Source: Hungatella effluvii (GTDB taxonomy: Bacteria > Bacillota > Clostridia > Lachnospirales > Lachnospiraceae). Taken from it: DNA of 64,000 bases. Made by a program: the position numbers and the translations under genes. This document shows positions 34,521 to 43,369 of this stretch, in pieces; position 1 is the stretch's first letter; every line of letters starts with the position of its first letter. The stretch lies in the NCBI RefSeq assembly GCF_003201875.1, contig NZ_QJKD01000001.1, positions 621,634 through 685,633 on the forward strand, read 5' to 3'. The notes under the pieces were generated by a model. The model worked only from the letters and a program-made list of their open reading frames with translations, was not told the origin of the DNA and did no database searches.

Positions 34521-35386
34521 CTATTCTCCTCCTCAAAATAGTACAGGTATAAATCTTCCAGAACTGGTTTCACCGGAACGGCATTACCCGCAGGCTTACG
34601 CTCGGAAATCACCCGCAGGATAGAAAAATCGCCGTCATTTCTCAGATTACCAATGGTATATTTCTCATTCCAGCGGTCCGCTTCACTGGCCGGTACTCTG
34701 CATTCCCAGACAAATCCCGTAATCTCCTTCGTCACTTCTTCCGGTTTTCCCTGATGAACCAGTTTCCCCCCTTTCATGACGAGAATCTCATTGGCAATGT
34801 ATTCAATATCGGAGACGATATGGGTGGACAGCAGCACAATCTTATCCTTTGAAAAAGAACTAATCAGGTTTCGGAACCGCACCCGCTCCTTCGGATCCAG
34901 CCCCGCGGTCGGCTCATCGAGAACGAGGATCTCCGGATCATTGAGCATGGCCTGTGCGATTCCCAGCCTCTGTTTCATCCCGCCGGAAAATGTCTTGATC
35001 TTCTTATTTTTCACCTCGGACAGCCCTACCAGTTCCAGAAGTTCCAGTGTCTTTGCCGCCGCGGCGCTCTTCCCCAGCCCCTTCAGCGCCGCCATATACA
35101 TCATGAATTTATTCGCCGTAAATTCCGGATAATAGCCAAACTGCTGGGGCAGATAACCGAGAACCATCCGGTAGGCGTCCCCCTGTTCCGAGATGGGCCG
35201 CCCGTCGTAGAGCACCTCCCCTGAAGTCGGTCTCAAAATATCGCAGATCATGCGCATCAGCGTAGTCTTCCCCGCCCCATTGGCCCCCAAAAGTCCATAC
35301 ACCCCCGCTTCCAGGGTGAAATCCATGCGGTCCACCGCAATTTTCGCTCCATACTGTTTCGTCAGTCTGTCTATCCGAAGTTCCAT
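34517..35386 (-). CDS. ABC transporter ATP-binding protein
   Basis: A 289-residue ATPase. Walker A GANGAGKTT (about 34-42), Q-loop region YLPQQFGYYP, signature FSGGMKQRLG, Walker B ILVLDEPTAGLD and a final switch His in STHIVSD. The C-terminal 70 residues are a non-ATPase extension typical of exporters of the bacitracin/lantibiotic-resistance type. It overlaps the membrane protein gene upstream by 16 bases. Confidence 0.9.
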   Translation of the reverse strand: MELRIDRLTKQYGAKIAVDRMDFTLEAGVYGLLGANGAGKTTLMRMICDILRPTSGEVLYDGRPISEQGDAYRMVLGYLPQQFGYYPEFTANKFMMYMAALKGLGKSAAAAKTLELLELVGLSEVKNKKIKTFSGGMKQRLGIAQAMLNDPEILVLDEPTAGLDPKERVRFRNLISSFSKDKIVLLSTHIVSDIEYIANEILVMKGGKLVHQGKPEEVTKEITGFVWECRVPASEADRWNEKYTIGNLRNDGDFSILRVISERKPAGNAVPVKPVLEDLYLYYFEEENR

Positions 35387-36150
35387 ATGACTGTCTCCTC
35401 TCTATCCATCTGTTTTATTACCCCGTATCCGCTCACAAGCAGGAGGACGAAGCCCGCTATTCCGATACCCGCCGCCATTCCCACCGAAACCGTAACAGAC
35501 AGCTCCGGAAGATACTGCCTAAGCATCAGGATTCCTCCCGCCATAAAAATCCCCGCCGCGGTGAGTACATACCCGCTGCAGTGGCGTTTCAGCACTTGAA
35601 ACAGCCCCAGATATACCGCGTTCGACACCTGGAACGGCAGAAGCAGGGCGAGGACAGCCTCCGTAAATCCGGTTCCCCGGCTTCCCACAGCCGCCATCAG
35701 AAAAATCAGGAACACGCCGTCCACCGTTCCCAGAACCGCCATCTTGGCAGCCATCAGCTTTCTTAAATTAAAGCAACAGCTCTGCTCCAGTTCCCACATT
35801 CCAAGGCTGAAGCTCTTTGTAAGCTCCGGAACACAGATCACCCCCAGAAACGGAATCATGGCCGACAAATTCCAGAGATACCATTCCTCCGTCTGCCTGC
35901 CCGAAACCCATATGGCCAGAAGCAGAAATACTGCCTGTAAAATCCAGACCGACGGCGATATAAACCGGGCCAGCCGCCACATATGGTGCCACATGCCCGG
36001 AGCCGGTGTCAGGCGCTTCTTATCCAGCTCCTCACTTAAAAGAACCCGTAATTTCTGCTCCTGAAGCGCTGTCATATCCGGCGCCTCGTGCTGCCTCAGC
36101 GCGCTTCTCATCGCTCTCTCCTCATCGGAGACTCCAAACAGCCATTTCAT
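35371..36150 (-). CDS. Membrane protein of sigma factor/ABC operon, possible anti-sigma role
   Basis: A 259-residue protein with a hydrophilic N-terminus of about 65 residues and six membrane segments (VWILQAVFLLLAIWV is the first). It directly follows the ECF sigma gene with a 4-base overlap, the usual place of an anti-sigma factor. The N-terminal cytoplasmic part lacks a clear zinc-binding anti-sigma motif (HxxxCxxC), so any anti-sigma function is inferred only from position. It could alternatively be a second ABC membrane subunit. Confidence 0.65.
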   Translation of the reverse strand: MKWLFGVSDEERAMRSALRQHEAPDMTALQEQKLRVLLSEELDKKRLTPAPGMWHHMWRLARFISPSVWILQAVFLLLAIWVSGRQTEEWYLWNLSAMIPFLGVICVPELTKSFSLGMWELEQSCCFNLRKLMAAKMAVLGTVDGVFLIFLMAAVGSRGTGFTEAVLALLLPFQVSNAVYLGLFQVLKRHCSGYVLTAAGIFMAGGILMLRQYLPELSVTVSVGMAAGIGIAGFVLLLVSGYGVIKQMDREETVIWNFG

Positions 36151-36680
36151 ATCTGTAAATCACCGTCCTTTCCTAAGAACTGCTTCATCTTTTCCATTCC
36201 CTGTTTCAATCGGGATTTCACGGTGGGGATTCCCGCCCCCACGACTGCGGCGATTTCCTTCAGCTTCATATCATAATAGAATCTTAGAATAATCACATCC
36301 TTCTGCATCTCCGGAAGCCTGTTTAATGCCGCCTGTACGCTGTCCCGCATTTCCGCCCGGCGGTATCCCTCCTCTTCCTCCTGTACGCCTTCCAGCGCCT
36401 CCTCTTCCATGGTTACGAATTTCCTGCTGCGAAAGAAATCGCTGCACACGTTCCGCGCAATTCCAAAAATCCAGGCCCGGAAATGATTCCGCTCCGTATA
36501 CCCATCCAGAAACCGGATCACATGGAGGAACGTCTCCTGAGTGCAGTCATAGGCGCTCTCCGCGTCTCCCGTCTTATAGAAACAGAAATGGTAGATTTCC
36601 TGATAATATTCTTTTACCAGGGTCTCAAACAGCGCCTTTTCCCCCTGTTTGATCCTCCTGATTATCTCTTTCTCATTCAC
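36147..36680 (-). CDS. ECF RNA polymerase sigma factor
   Basis: A 177-residue ECF sigma-70 protein: region 2 (ALFETLVKEYYQEIYHFCFY, YDCTQETFLHVIRFLDGY, FRAWIFGIARNVCSDFFR) and region 4 (ALNRLPEMQKDVIILRFYYD then GAGIPTVKSRLKQGMEK). First gene of the operon with a membrane protein and an ABC exporter, which it probably autoregulates. The start follows AGGGAGTGA. Confidence 0.92.
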   Translation of the reverse strand: MNEKEIIRRIKQGEKALFETLVKEYYQEIYHFCFYKTGDAESAYDCTQETFLHVIRFLDGYTERNHFRAWIFGIARNVCSDFFRSRKFVTMEEEALEGVQEEEEGYRRAEMRDSVQAALNRLPEMQKDVIILRFYYDMKLKEIAAVVGAGIPTVKSRLKQGMEKMKQFLGKDGDLQI

Positions 36681-36825
36681 TCCCTGTCACCGCCCTTTTT
36701 CTGATTTCTGCCCGGTTTTGTCTGGCTTCCTTTGTGTTACATATAATATAACGCGGAAAACTTAAGAAAGGATTTAAATAAAATGGAAAATTTAACAGAA
36801 GGAGGAGGTTTCAGAAAAACACAAA

Positions 36826-36852
36826 GGGCGAAAGCATCTTCTGCTTTCGCCC
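36826..36852 (-). terminator. Terminator after the methyltransferase gene
   Basis: GGGCGAAAGCA (36826-36836) pairs perfectly with TGCTTTCGCCC (36842-36852); on the minus strand TTTGTGTTTTTC follows. Confidence 0.85.
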
Positions 36853-36941
36853 TCCCGGCCTTTCTTAAGCGGAGCCGGCCGCTTTCTCATTGCTGTCACA
36901 TGATGATCCGGCGGCAGACAACTGCAAACCGCTCAGAACAA

Positions 36942-37736
36942 TCACCTGCATTTTTCAGCAGTGAGTATATAAGACAACGGAAAACCCTTTCCGTCATACA
37001 CTTCAGTTAAGCCGATATCATAATCGAACTCCTTCAGCCTGACGATCCTCATCTGCGAATCGCTGGCCGCGTTGATTATGGCCGACATGGTATGGGAGAA
37101 ACTGGTGAATGTCTTTGACTCATACTGCTCAGACATATATCCCATCCCCTCGTTTTCGATCCATGGTTCATTTCTGAAATAAGAATAGACAACTCTGTTT
37201 AAATGCTCCCTGTCAAATTCAGGCTCGCCCGGCATGGGCAGCATGTTCATGACTGGGTGAAAATCATGGATCAATAAGATACCGCCTGGCTTTAGGCAAT
37301 CCGATACCTTCTGAAACAGCGGCTTCAAATCCTCAAACCATGTAATCGCTCCGATTGTAAACAGGATAAAATCAAAGCTGTTGTGATACTTCTCATCAAT
37401 ATCCAGAATATTGCACGAGACAAACCGGCAGTTCGAAATGCCTGCCTTTTCAGCTGTTTCAGACGCCTGTGCGATGATATTTTCCGCAATATCAAAGCCG
37501 GTTCCGCTCTCCGCGCCAAGCTGCATGAGAGACAGCAGCTCCCGCCCGTTATTACAGCAGAACTGTGCAGCGCTCTTTCCTTTAAAATCCATGGAACGAA
37601 GTTCCGCCGCCATGTCCTCACAAAAAAACGGGAGATCCTCGTTCAATAAACGCTTATAGTTCTCTTCTCCCCAACCATCCTGTTTATGGTCAAATGCCTC
37701 TTCCCAGGCTGCTTTATTATTTCCTATATAATCCAT
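36942..37736 (-). CDS. Class I SAM-dependent methyltransferase
   Basis: A 264-residue Rossmann methyltransferase. Motif I is degenerate but recognisable (LMQLGAESGTGFDIAENI), and SFDFILFTIGAITWFEDL and LKPGGILLIHDFHPV are the usual motifs III and IV. HTMSAIINAASDSQMRI follows near the C-terminus. The acceptor is unknown; the layout resembles small-molecule methyltransferases. Single gene with its own terminator. Confidence 0.88.
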   Translation of the reverse strand: MDYIGNNKAAWEEAFDHKQDGWGEENYKRLLNEDLPFFCEDMAAELRSMDFKGKSAAQFCCNNGRELLSLMQLGAESGTGFDIAENIIAQASETAEKAGISNCRFVSCNILDIDEKYHNSFDFILFTIGAITWFEDLKPLFQKVSDCLKPGGILLIHDFHPVMNMLPMPGEPEFDREHLNRVVYSYFRNEPWIENEGMGYMSEQYESKTFTSFSHTMSAIINAASDSQMRIVRLKEFDYDIGLTEVYDGKGFPLSYILTAEKCR

Positions 37737-37869
37737 CTTCTGCTCCTTTGGGAGAGCTACCCTAACGATGCCCTCCGCTTAAATAAATTTTTCAGTTCCA
37801 TACCGTTACCTCCTTTCATATTTATTATTACAATACCAGCATGGTATTCTAACCTGGTTACTACTTAGA

Positions 37870-37901
37870 AACAGCCGCGGTCATCAAGCGCCGCGGCTGT
37901 T
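37870..37901 (-). terminator. Hairpin after the LysR gene, probable terminator
   Basis: AACAGCCGCGG (37870-37880) pairs with CCGCGGCTGTT (37891-37901), an 11-base perfect stem. It lies 90 bases beyond the LysR stop. The following T content is low on either strand. Confidence 0.55.
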
Positions 37902-37990
37902 TCCATACGTATTTCATTTTATCATATTTTTTAGGGAATTTCTATATATTTTCTGTATATTTATGAAACTCCGAGCCGAATAGCTCTTTT

Positions 37991-38926
37991 TTACTCCGTA
38001 TCCTGGTAAGGCTCCAGATACCTTAAGACCTCATCCAGAAACAGCTCCTGAGGCTGGCCAAACGATTCTTCCCGATACACCAGCAGATACTTAAGATCAT
38101 AACGCTGGTCCATCTCGATCGGGTATAGCGGAGTGCTGAACAACGGATTCGTCATGTCCAGAGAAACACGTGGAACCAACTGGATACAATTTCGCTTAAT
38201 CGTATACAGACGGGAAACGCCCACATCCCCCAGGCAGGTAATGGACTTGGTATAGCCCCGTTTCCGCATCTCGCAAAACAGGGACCAGTAAACTAAGTCC
38301 TCCGCCCGGACAAAACCGGTGGCGATCTCGTAAGGCATCATATCCTCCAGCGATACCTGATCCCGCCCATATAGAGGATGCTGTCCACTCACCCCCACAA
38401 CCAAATGAGATTTCAGAATATCCCAACTGGTCAGCTGGCTGTACTCCACCTTTGCCCGAACGTATTTTTCATTAAACTGATTGATCTGAAAAATCCCAAG
38501 GTCCAGACTGCCGTCAGAAAGTTCACTCAGTATCTGCCTCTGGTTGTTTCCTTTCAGCGCCACAGAAATATCCGGGTAGTGTTCCTTTAAATTAACAGCT
38601 GTGTTGCCCAGAATATTCATGCAGCAGTATCCGTCCCCGCCGACAGTTACATTCCCCCGAATCTTTCCGGAGACTCTTCCCCGGACGTCCTTAATATCAT
38701 CCATATGCCGGCAAATAATTTTGGCATTTTCCAGAATATACTGACCTTCAGCCGTGATATGGACTCCCTTACTGCCCCGCCGCAGCAGCTCCACGCCGAG
38801 TTCTGTTTCCAGCGTCTTGATCGATGTGCTGATGGATGACTGCGATGTATATAGCTCCCGGGCTGCCCGGGAGATGGATCCATATTTTTCTACCGCAATC
38901 AAATATTCCAGTTGTGTCAGCTGCAT
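37991..38926 (-). CDS. LysR family transcriptional regulator
   Basis: A 311-residue LysR-type protein. The winged helix (LTQLEYLIAVEKYGSISRAA, then TSQSSISTSIKTLE) is followed by an effector domain. The ATG at 38926 follows GGAGGGGCATTAT; the frame from 38941 adds five residues without a site. It is the last gene in the same direction as the DASS/flavoprotein/opine dehydrogenase operon but has its own promoter, and is the obvious candidate regulator of that operon. Confidence 0.93.
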   Translation of the reverse strand: MQLTQLEYLIAVEKYGSISRAARELYTSQSSISTSIKTLETELGVELLRRGSKGVHITAEGQYILENAKIICRHMDDIKDVRGRVSGKIRGNVTVGGDGYCCMNILGNTAVNLKEHYPDISVALKGNNQRQILSELSDGSLDLGIFQINQFNEKYVRAKVEYSQLTSWDILKSHLVVGVSGQHPLYGRDQVSLEDMMPYEIATGFVRAEDLVYWSLFCEMRKRGYTKSITCLGDVGVSRLYTIKRNCIQLVPRVSLDMTNPLFSTPLYPIEMDQRYDLKYLLVYREESFGQPQELFLDEVLRYLEPYQDTE

Positions 38927-38970
38927 ATAATGCCCCTCCATGATGGACTCTGAGTACTGTCCTGTACTCC

Positions 38971-39000
38971 ATTATATCAAAACCTGCTTCCACTTTACAA
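38971..39000 (-). promoter_or_regulatory. Promoter of the LysR gene
   Basis: On the minus strand TTGTAA (39000-38995), 18 bases, TATAAT (38976-38971). Confidence 0.6.
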
Positions 39001-39044
39001 CTGTAACGTGCCGGAAATTATAATCCAATGAAAAAACTTTTTTC

Positions 39045-40085
39045 TCAACAAATATCCATCGCATCGTTTCCCAGCCATTCCCACGTACGCCCGGTCCGGC
39101 GGTAATCTTTCCCGGTCAGCCTACTGGCCAAAGTCAGAAACGCCTCAGTAACCGGCACCTCCACACCGCACTTTTCAGCCAGAGAGACCAGCAGCGCCAC
39201 ACCGCAGCCTGCATCTTCCGTAATATACCGGTGATGCAGGCCATCCGGACCCGAAAGATTACGAAAAGCCTCCAGTTCTGGATAGGTTCCGCGCTCTTTC
39301 AGCATGTTCATAAATGGCCGTACCGGCGCAGCATACCATTCCATCTCCAGTGCATTCAACACCCAGCTTCGCTCCTCCTCCAATAGTTCCAGACATCGGA
39401 TATAGGCGTCATTAATACCATCTGTAAAAAGTGCAAAATTTTCTTTTTTCTGCTCGATTCCCCCCAGGTTCAACAGCGTACCGGACAGATGAGTAAGTAT
39501 ATTGGGAGAATTTAAGCAGTTCTCCACCAGATTAGCCCCGGCTGTTAAAGAAAACAGATCCCCGAAACAATCCAGAGCCTTAAGCGTATCCGATGACGGA
39601 AACGCTGCAGCCCGCTTCTGCCCCGGAGGCATCGCAGACACATAGCGGCCCGGCTCCATACGCCGGCAGGCCCAAAGGCACTCAGCCATCTCAGCCAGCA
39701 GGCCGTGATTTACCCCTTCCCTTCTGAACACCCGGTGAAATACCACAGTGCCCAGATTACCTGGCATAAGAAGAATATTATGGTCTGCGCAGACCCAGGG
39801 CGCCATCCATGCGGCGGTCTCCTCCTGCCGTCCACTGGACACACATACCAGAACCCTCTTCGCCTCCATGGCATCTGCAATACTGTAAGTCAACACTGCG
39901 GGGCAAAGTCCCGGGATCAGACCGGGACCTTCTACCACAATTCCTTTCCGGGCAATGGCTGCAAAGTCTTCTTCACACTGTTCTTTCCTGTCACACAGAA
40001 TCACGTCATAACCATTTCCGGTTAGCCAGGCTGCCGTAACGGCCCCGGCAGCCCCAGCACCCACAACTGCAATTCGTTCCTTCAT
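39045..40085 (-). CDS. NAD/NADP octopine/nopaline dehydrogenase-like oxidoreductase
   Basis: A 346-residue protein with an N-terminal Rossmann domain (VVGAGAAGAVTAAWL, residues 6-20) and a helical C-terminal domain carrying ENCLNSPNILTHLSGTLLN, the Asn/His region of the opine dehydrogenase family. Such enzymes join or split N-(carboxyalkyl) amino acids with NAD(P)H; ketopantoate reductases are more distant relatives. It follows the cysteine desulfidase-like gene by 29 bases. In this operon it could oxidatively split an imported opine-like compound; that is inference. Confidence 0.8.
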   Translation of the reverse strand: MKERIAVVGAGAAGAVTAAWLTGNGYDVILCDRKEQCEEDFAAIARKGIVVEGPGLIPGLCPAVLTYSIADAMEAKRVLVCVSSGRQEETAAWMAPWVCADHNILLMPGNLGTVVFHRVFRREGVNHGLLAEMAECLWACRRMEPGRYVSAMPPGQKRAAAFPSSDTLKALDCFGDLFSLTAGANLVENCLNSPNILTHLSGTLLNLGGIEQKKENFALFTDGINDAYIRCLELLEEERSWVLNALEMEWYAAPVRPFMNMLKERGTYPELEAFRNLSGPDGLHHRYITEDAGCGVALLVSLAEKCGVEVPVTEAFLTLASRLTGKDYRRTGRTWEWLGNDAMDIC

Positions 40086-40114
40086 ATTTACACTTCCCTA
40101 TGACTTTTTCTGTA

Positions 40115-41419
40115 TTATTGTTTCTGCCGTTCTTCAAAACTTGTCAGAGGAAAAATACTGCGCTTCTCAAAAAGGAGCCGGCATAAATCCCGATCACTGC
40201 CAACCATTGCATACAGGGCAGTTTTTCCGATAATCTCAATAGAATCGTCTATCGTTGCTCCCAGAACGCCCTGGTTATTGGCAATTTTCACATTGCTCAG
40301 CGCCAGATCGGAACACTCCAGCGCAACGCCCGTTCCCGAAGAAATACGCAGGGCGCAGGCCAGTTTTGCCCCGTCACACACGACACCGAACACATTGGGG
40401 ATAGTATTCTGCATGGCGGCGGCCACCTGCTCGTAAGTCCCCTTTCTCATGAGAGTAGCCCCAGCTGCGACCCCCAGGGCTGCAGCCACCTCACAGGAAC
40501 ACATCGAAGGCGCCTTTCCTATACGGTGAATAATCGATATGGCGGTCAGATAACTGAGAGCAATCCCCCGCAGCAGGTCTGTCTCCTCCAGATTAAAATC
40601 TTCGGCTATGCTGACCAGGGGCATAGATGCGGCGATTCCCACATTCCCCTTATTTCCGCAGGTCATAGCCGGGTGACTGACACCAGACATGCGAGCCTCA
40701 CATCCGGCAGCCGCATACGCCTTCGCCCTGGTAATATAGTTCTGGTATTGGCTGTGGTATAGCTCGTATCCGATACCCGCTCCCAGACGATCTTCCAGCG
40801 TAGCGTCAGCAAGACGGCGATTATAGGTCACTGCCTCTTTTAAAAATGCCAGTTCTTCTTCCTTTAAGCCGGCGGCCATATCATAGAAGTCCTTCACCTT
40901 ATATTTCAGGATCGGCAGCCTGCCGGACTGGGCCGAGATATCCGGCTCCAGCTCCAGCAGAATTTCACCATTACACTCCTTCAAGATCAGTCCGTCACTG
41001 CGCTGGGAGACCACGGCCCGTCCGGTTCCCTTATCTGTATGTACCGCAATATCGCAGTAAATCTCCAGTTCCTGTAAATTCCATTGTGGATTCACCTTCA
41101 CGCGTTCCGCTACTTTCCTGGCTCTGGCTTCTCCTTCTGGCGTCACGGTATGAAGCACTTCAAGGCCCGCATGAGGGTCTCCGCACACCGCCCCCAGAGC
41201 GATGGCCATCTCCACGCCCAGCATGCGGGAGCCTGGAAATGCAACGTCGTCATTCTTCGCACTCATACACCAGTCAAGCGTGGCATCGATCGATTCGATC
41301 TCACCACCGATGGCGTCATATGCCTGTGCGGCACAGAAGCAAATCGCAATCGGTCCGGTACACCCCAGAGCGGGCTTAATTTCAGCCCGCAAAATACTAT
41401 AAAGTTCCGTATCATTCAT
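40115..41419 (-). CDS. UPF0597/CyuA-like L-cysteine desulfidase or serine deaminase family protein
   Basis: A 434-residue member of the UPF0597 family, which includes the archaeal L-cysteine desulfidase and E. coli CyuA (YhaM) and is related to iron-sulfur L-serine dehydratases. Likely iron-sulfur ligands are Cys20 in KPALGCTGP, the Cys in MTCGNKGN and the Cys residues in SMCSCEVAAALG. GLGAxx-type glycine stretches (ISSGTGVAL, NNQGVLGATID) follow. The ATG at 41419 comes after AAGGAGGATTCAGAA. It probably removes ammonia and sulfide or water from an amino acid released by the operon. Confidence 0.85.
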   Translation of the reverse strand: MNDTELYSILRAEIKPALGCTGPIAICFCAAQAYDAIGGEIESIDATLDWCMSAKNDDVAFPGSRMLGVEMAIALGAVCGDPHAGLEVLHTVTPEGEARARKVAERVKVNPQWNLQELEIYCDIAVHTDKGTGRAVVSQRSDGLILKECNGEILLELEPDISAQSGRLPILKYKVKDFYDMAAGLKEEELAFLKEAVTYNRRLADATLEDRLGAGIGYELYHSQYQNYITRAKAYAAAGCEARMSGVSHPAMTCGNKGNVGIAASMPLVSIAEDFNLEETDLLRGIALSYLTAISIIHRIGKAPSMCSCEVAAALGVAAGATLMRKGTYEQVAAAMQNTIPNVFGVVCDGAKLACALRISSGTGVALECSDLALSNVKIANNQGVLGATIDDSIEIIGKTALYAMVGSDRDLCRLLFEKRSIFPLTSFEERQKQ

Positions 41420-41432
41420 TTCTGAATCCTCC

Positions 41433-43094
41433 TTAAAGCTTCTGCATTTCCGTATGATCCCTGCCATCTATTTTTTGAATGGTCATGGACAGAGAATTCC
41501 ACAAAGGATTTGTATAGGGATAGTCAACGCGTTTATGCAGCCCCCTGCTCTCTCTGCGTGCCAGGGCAGACAGCAGGATTAAACGGCCAAGGGCCAGAAT
41601 ATCAAATGCTTCCAGGGCACGCATCAGCTCGTGGGAGTTTGCACATTTAATCCGCCGGCGGGCAATCTGATTTAACTCCTCCAGATAACACACGCCGCTG
41701 GAGAGAAGCGTTTCTGAACGCGGCGTTTCGATGCTCGCGTAATCCCTCATAATGTTCTGCACGGCATGATTTAACTCCTCCCAGTGAGATCCCTCCTCAC
41801 GCTCCATCAGCGAACTGTAAAAGCTCTGAGCCTCCAGGACCTCGGGAGCACCGGCAATGTCTGCAAATCTGTCCACGCCTTTGACGTACTCGGAGGCATT
41901 TTCCCCTGCAATCCGGCCGGTAACCGCTGCTCCGCTGACGCCGCAGAAGAAGTTGCCGCACTCATCGCCGGCGCTGTATAAACCAGGCGTACTGGTCTCG
42001 CATTTTTCATTGATACAGGTGCCGCTGTACTGGATATGAGGCAGATAACGCCCCCATTCAATCATATCTTCCTCCAGATGAATATCCTGCTGTTCCATCG
42101 CATCCAAAAGCGAACTGATCCCTTCACTGTAAAAGCATTCTTTCATGTGCTCCATGGTATCCGTCGGATTTTCCGTGCAGTCCATAAAGACAGGGCCGGT
42201 ACCATTTTTCTTACTCAGGTCAAAGACTTCGTGACAGATATCAGTGGTAATATCCTGCTCGCCCGGTTCCGGCCGGCCGACAATTCCTACGGCATTTCCA
42301 TCCGCGTCGCAGCAGGCCCCGATCCAGGTTCCCTTCCCTCCGCGGACAAAGTAGCGCGGTCCGATATGCGCTCTGGGCTTATCGAAATTGACCATGGCGG
42401 CGCCAATCTCGTAGGATGCCACCCGTCCGGTACCTGTACCTGCCGGGCAGTTCGCTACGTTGAATAAGCAGGACGGTGCAGCGGAGGGATAAACGCGGGC
42501 ACCTGTTCCGGTAACGCTGATGATACTCTTGGCTTCATACAGGGTAATCTCCGGTTCCGATCTGGATATATCTATGGCAATGGCGCCCACCACACGTCCC
42601 TCCCGGGAAATATAACGGGTGACGCTGGTTCGGTTATCAATCACGACACCGAGCCGGCGTGCCTCATTTGTCAGACACTTTTTCTGGTCGCGTCCATCTA
42701 TTTTCAAAAAGCAGCGGGGATGACCAGGCAGAGAGTGACCTTCAAACACATACTCATCACCAAAGGGCCGCATATTGATGCCCCATTTTTCCCAGTCCTT
42801 CACGATCTCAAAGGAACGTTCCACGAATACCCGCTGAACCTTGGGATCTGCGCCTTTGCACATTCCCAGTTCCAGTTCGTGCATATAAGATTCCACACTC
42901 TCGTGGTATCCCGGAATATAACAACCGAAATGGTCATTACCGGTTGCGCCTCCGCCGCTTCGGCGGGTGTCGGCCTTCTCTGCCACAATGACCCCGGCCC
43001 CCCGCTCAGCGGCCGCGATGGCTGCCATCAGTCCGGCGGTCCCGCCGCCGACAATCAGTATGTCACACTGTTTTGGTGGATTAACCCTAATCAT
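41433..43094 (-). CDS. FAD-binding oxidoreductase, AprA/fumarate reductase flavoprotein-like
   Basis: A 553-residue flavoprotein with the FAD motif VGGGTAGLMAAIAA (residues 15-28), a capping domain, and the second FAD motif LYSAGDECGNFFCGVSGAAV, followed by a helical C-terminal domain as in fumarate reductase and adenylylsulfate reductase alpha subunits. The paired two-cluster ferredoxin just upstream recalls AprAB. The ATG at 43094 overlaps the ferredoxin stop by 8 bases. The electron donor or acceptor substrate is unknown, and true APS reductase activity is not claimed. Confidence 0.85.
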   Translation of the reverse strand: MIRVNPPKQCDILIVGGGTAGLMAAIAAAERGAGVIVAEKADTRRSGGGATGNDHFGCYIPGYHESVESYMHELELGMCKGADPKVQRVFVERSFEIVKDWEKWGINMRPFGDEYVFEGHSLPGHPRCFLKIDGRDQKKCLTNEARRLGVVIDNRTSVTRYISREGRVVGAIAIDISRSEPEITLYEAKSIISVTGTGARVYPSAAPSCLFNVANCPAGTGTGRVASYEIGAAMVNFDKPRAHIGPRYFVRGGKGTWIGACCDADGNAVGIVGRPEPGEQDITTDICHEVFDLSKKNGTGPVFMDCTENPTDTMEHMKECFYSEGISSLLDAMEQQDIHLEEDMIEWGRYLPHIQYSGTCINEKCETSTPGLYSAGDECGNFFCGVSGAAVTGRIAGENASEYVKGVDRFADIAGAPEVLEAQSFYSSLMEREEGSHWEELNHAVQNIMRDYASIETPRSETLLSSGVCYLEELNQIARRRIKCANSHELMRALEAFDILALGRLILLSALARRESRGLHKRVDYPYTNPLWNSLSMTIQKIDGRDHTEMQKL

Positions 43095-43338
43095 TCCTGG
43101 CACCTTCTTTCTTCGTATTACACTTGGGTCTCCGCAGCAGCATCATGGGAAGCGGATAATGCATGGAGATCGCTCCGACCGGACAGTCAAATTCACAGGC
43201 GCGGCAGTGCCAGCACTCGTTGGGATAAAGGACCTCCGGTATCTGCCCCTTAACAACCGGACCGTAAACATCCAGCGGGCATATCTGCGCACAGGTCGTG
43301 CAGCTGATACATTTTGTTTTGTCAATTACAGGCGGCAT
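43087..43338 (-). CDS. Two-cluster 4Fe-4S ferredoxin (AprB-like)
   Basis: An 83-residue protein with two 4Fe-4S motifs: CISCTTCAQICP (Cys10, 13, 16, 20) and CWHCRACEFDCP (Cys42, 45, 48, 52). It most likely passes electrons to or from the flavoprotein encoded next. The ATG at 43338 follows AAAGGAGTTTTAAAT; the longer frame from 43470 reads antisense to nothing conserved and overlaps the transporter gene. Confidence 0.92.
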   Translation of the reverse strand: MPPVIDKTKCISCTTCAQICPLDVYGPVVKGQIPEVLYPNECWHCRACEFDCPVGAISMHYPLPMMLLRRPKCNTKKEGARND

Positions 43339-43369
43339 ATTTAAAACTCCTTTCCATAAATATTCTTGA

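Noticed and set aside
41433..43338. Possibility that the flavoprotein and ferredoxin are a true adenylylsulfate reductase for sulfate respiration
   Set aside because: No sat, dsr or qmo genes are present and the operon carries an amino acid-type desulfidase and an opine dehydrogenase-like gene, so only resemblance to AprAB is claimed.
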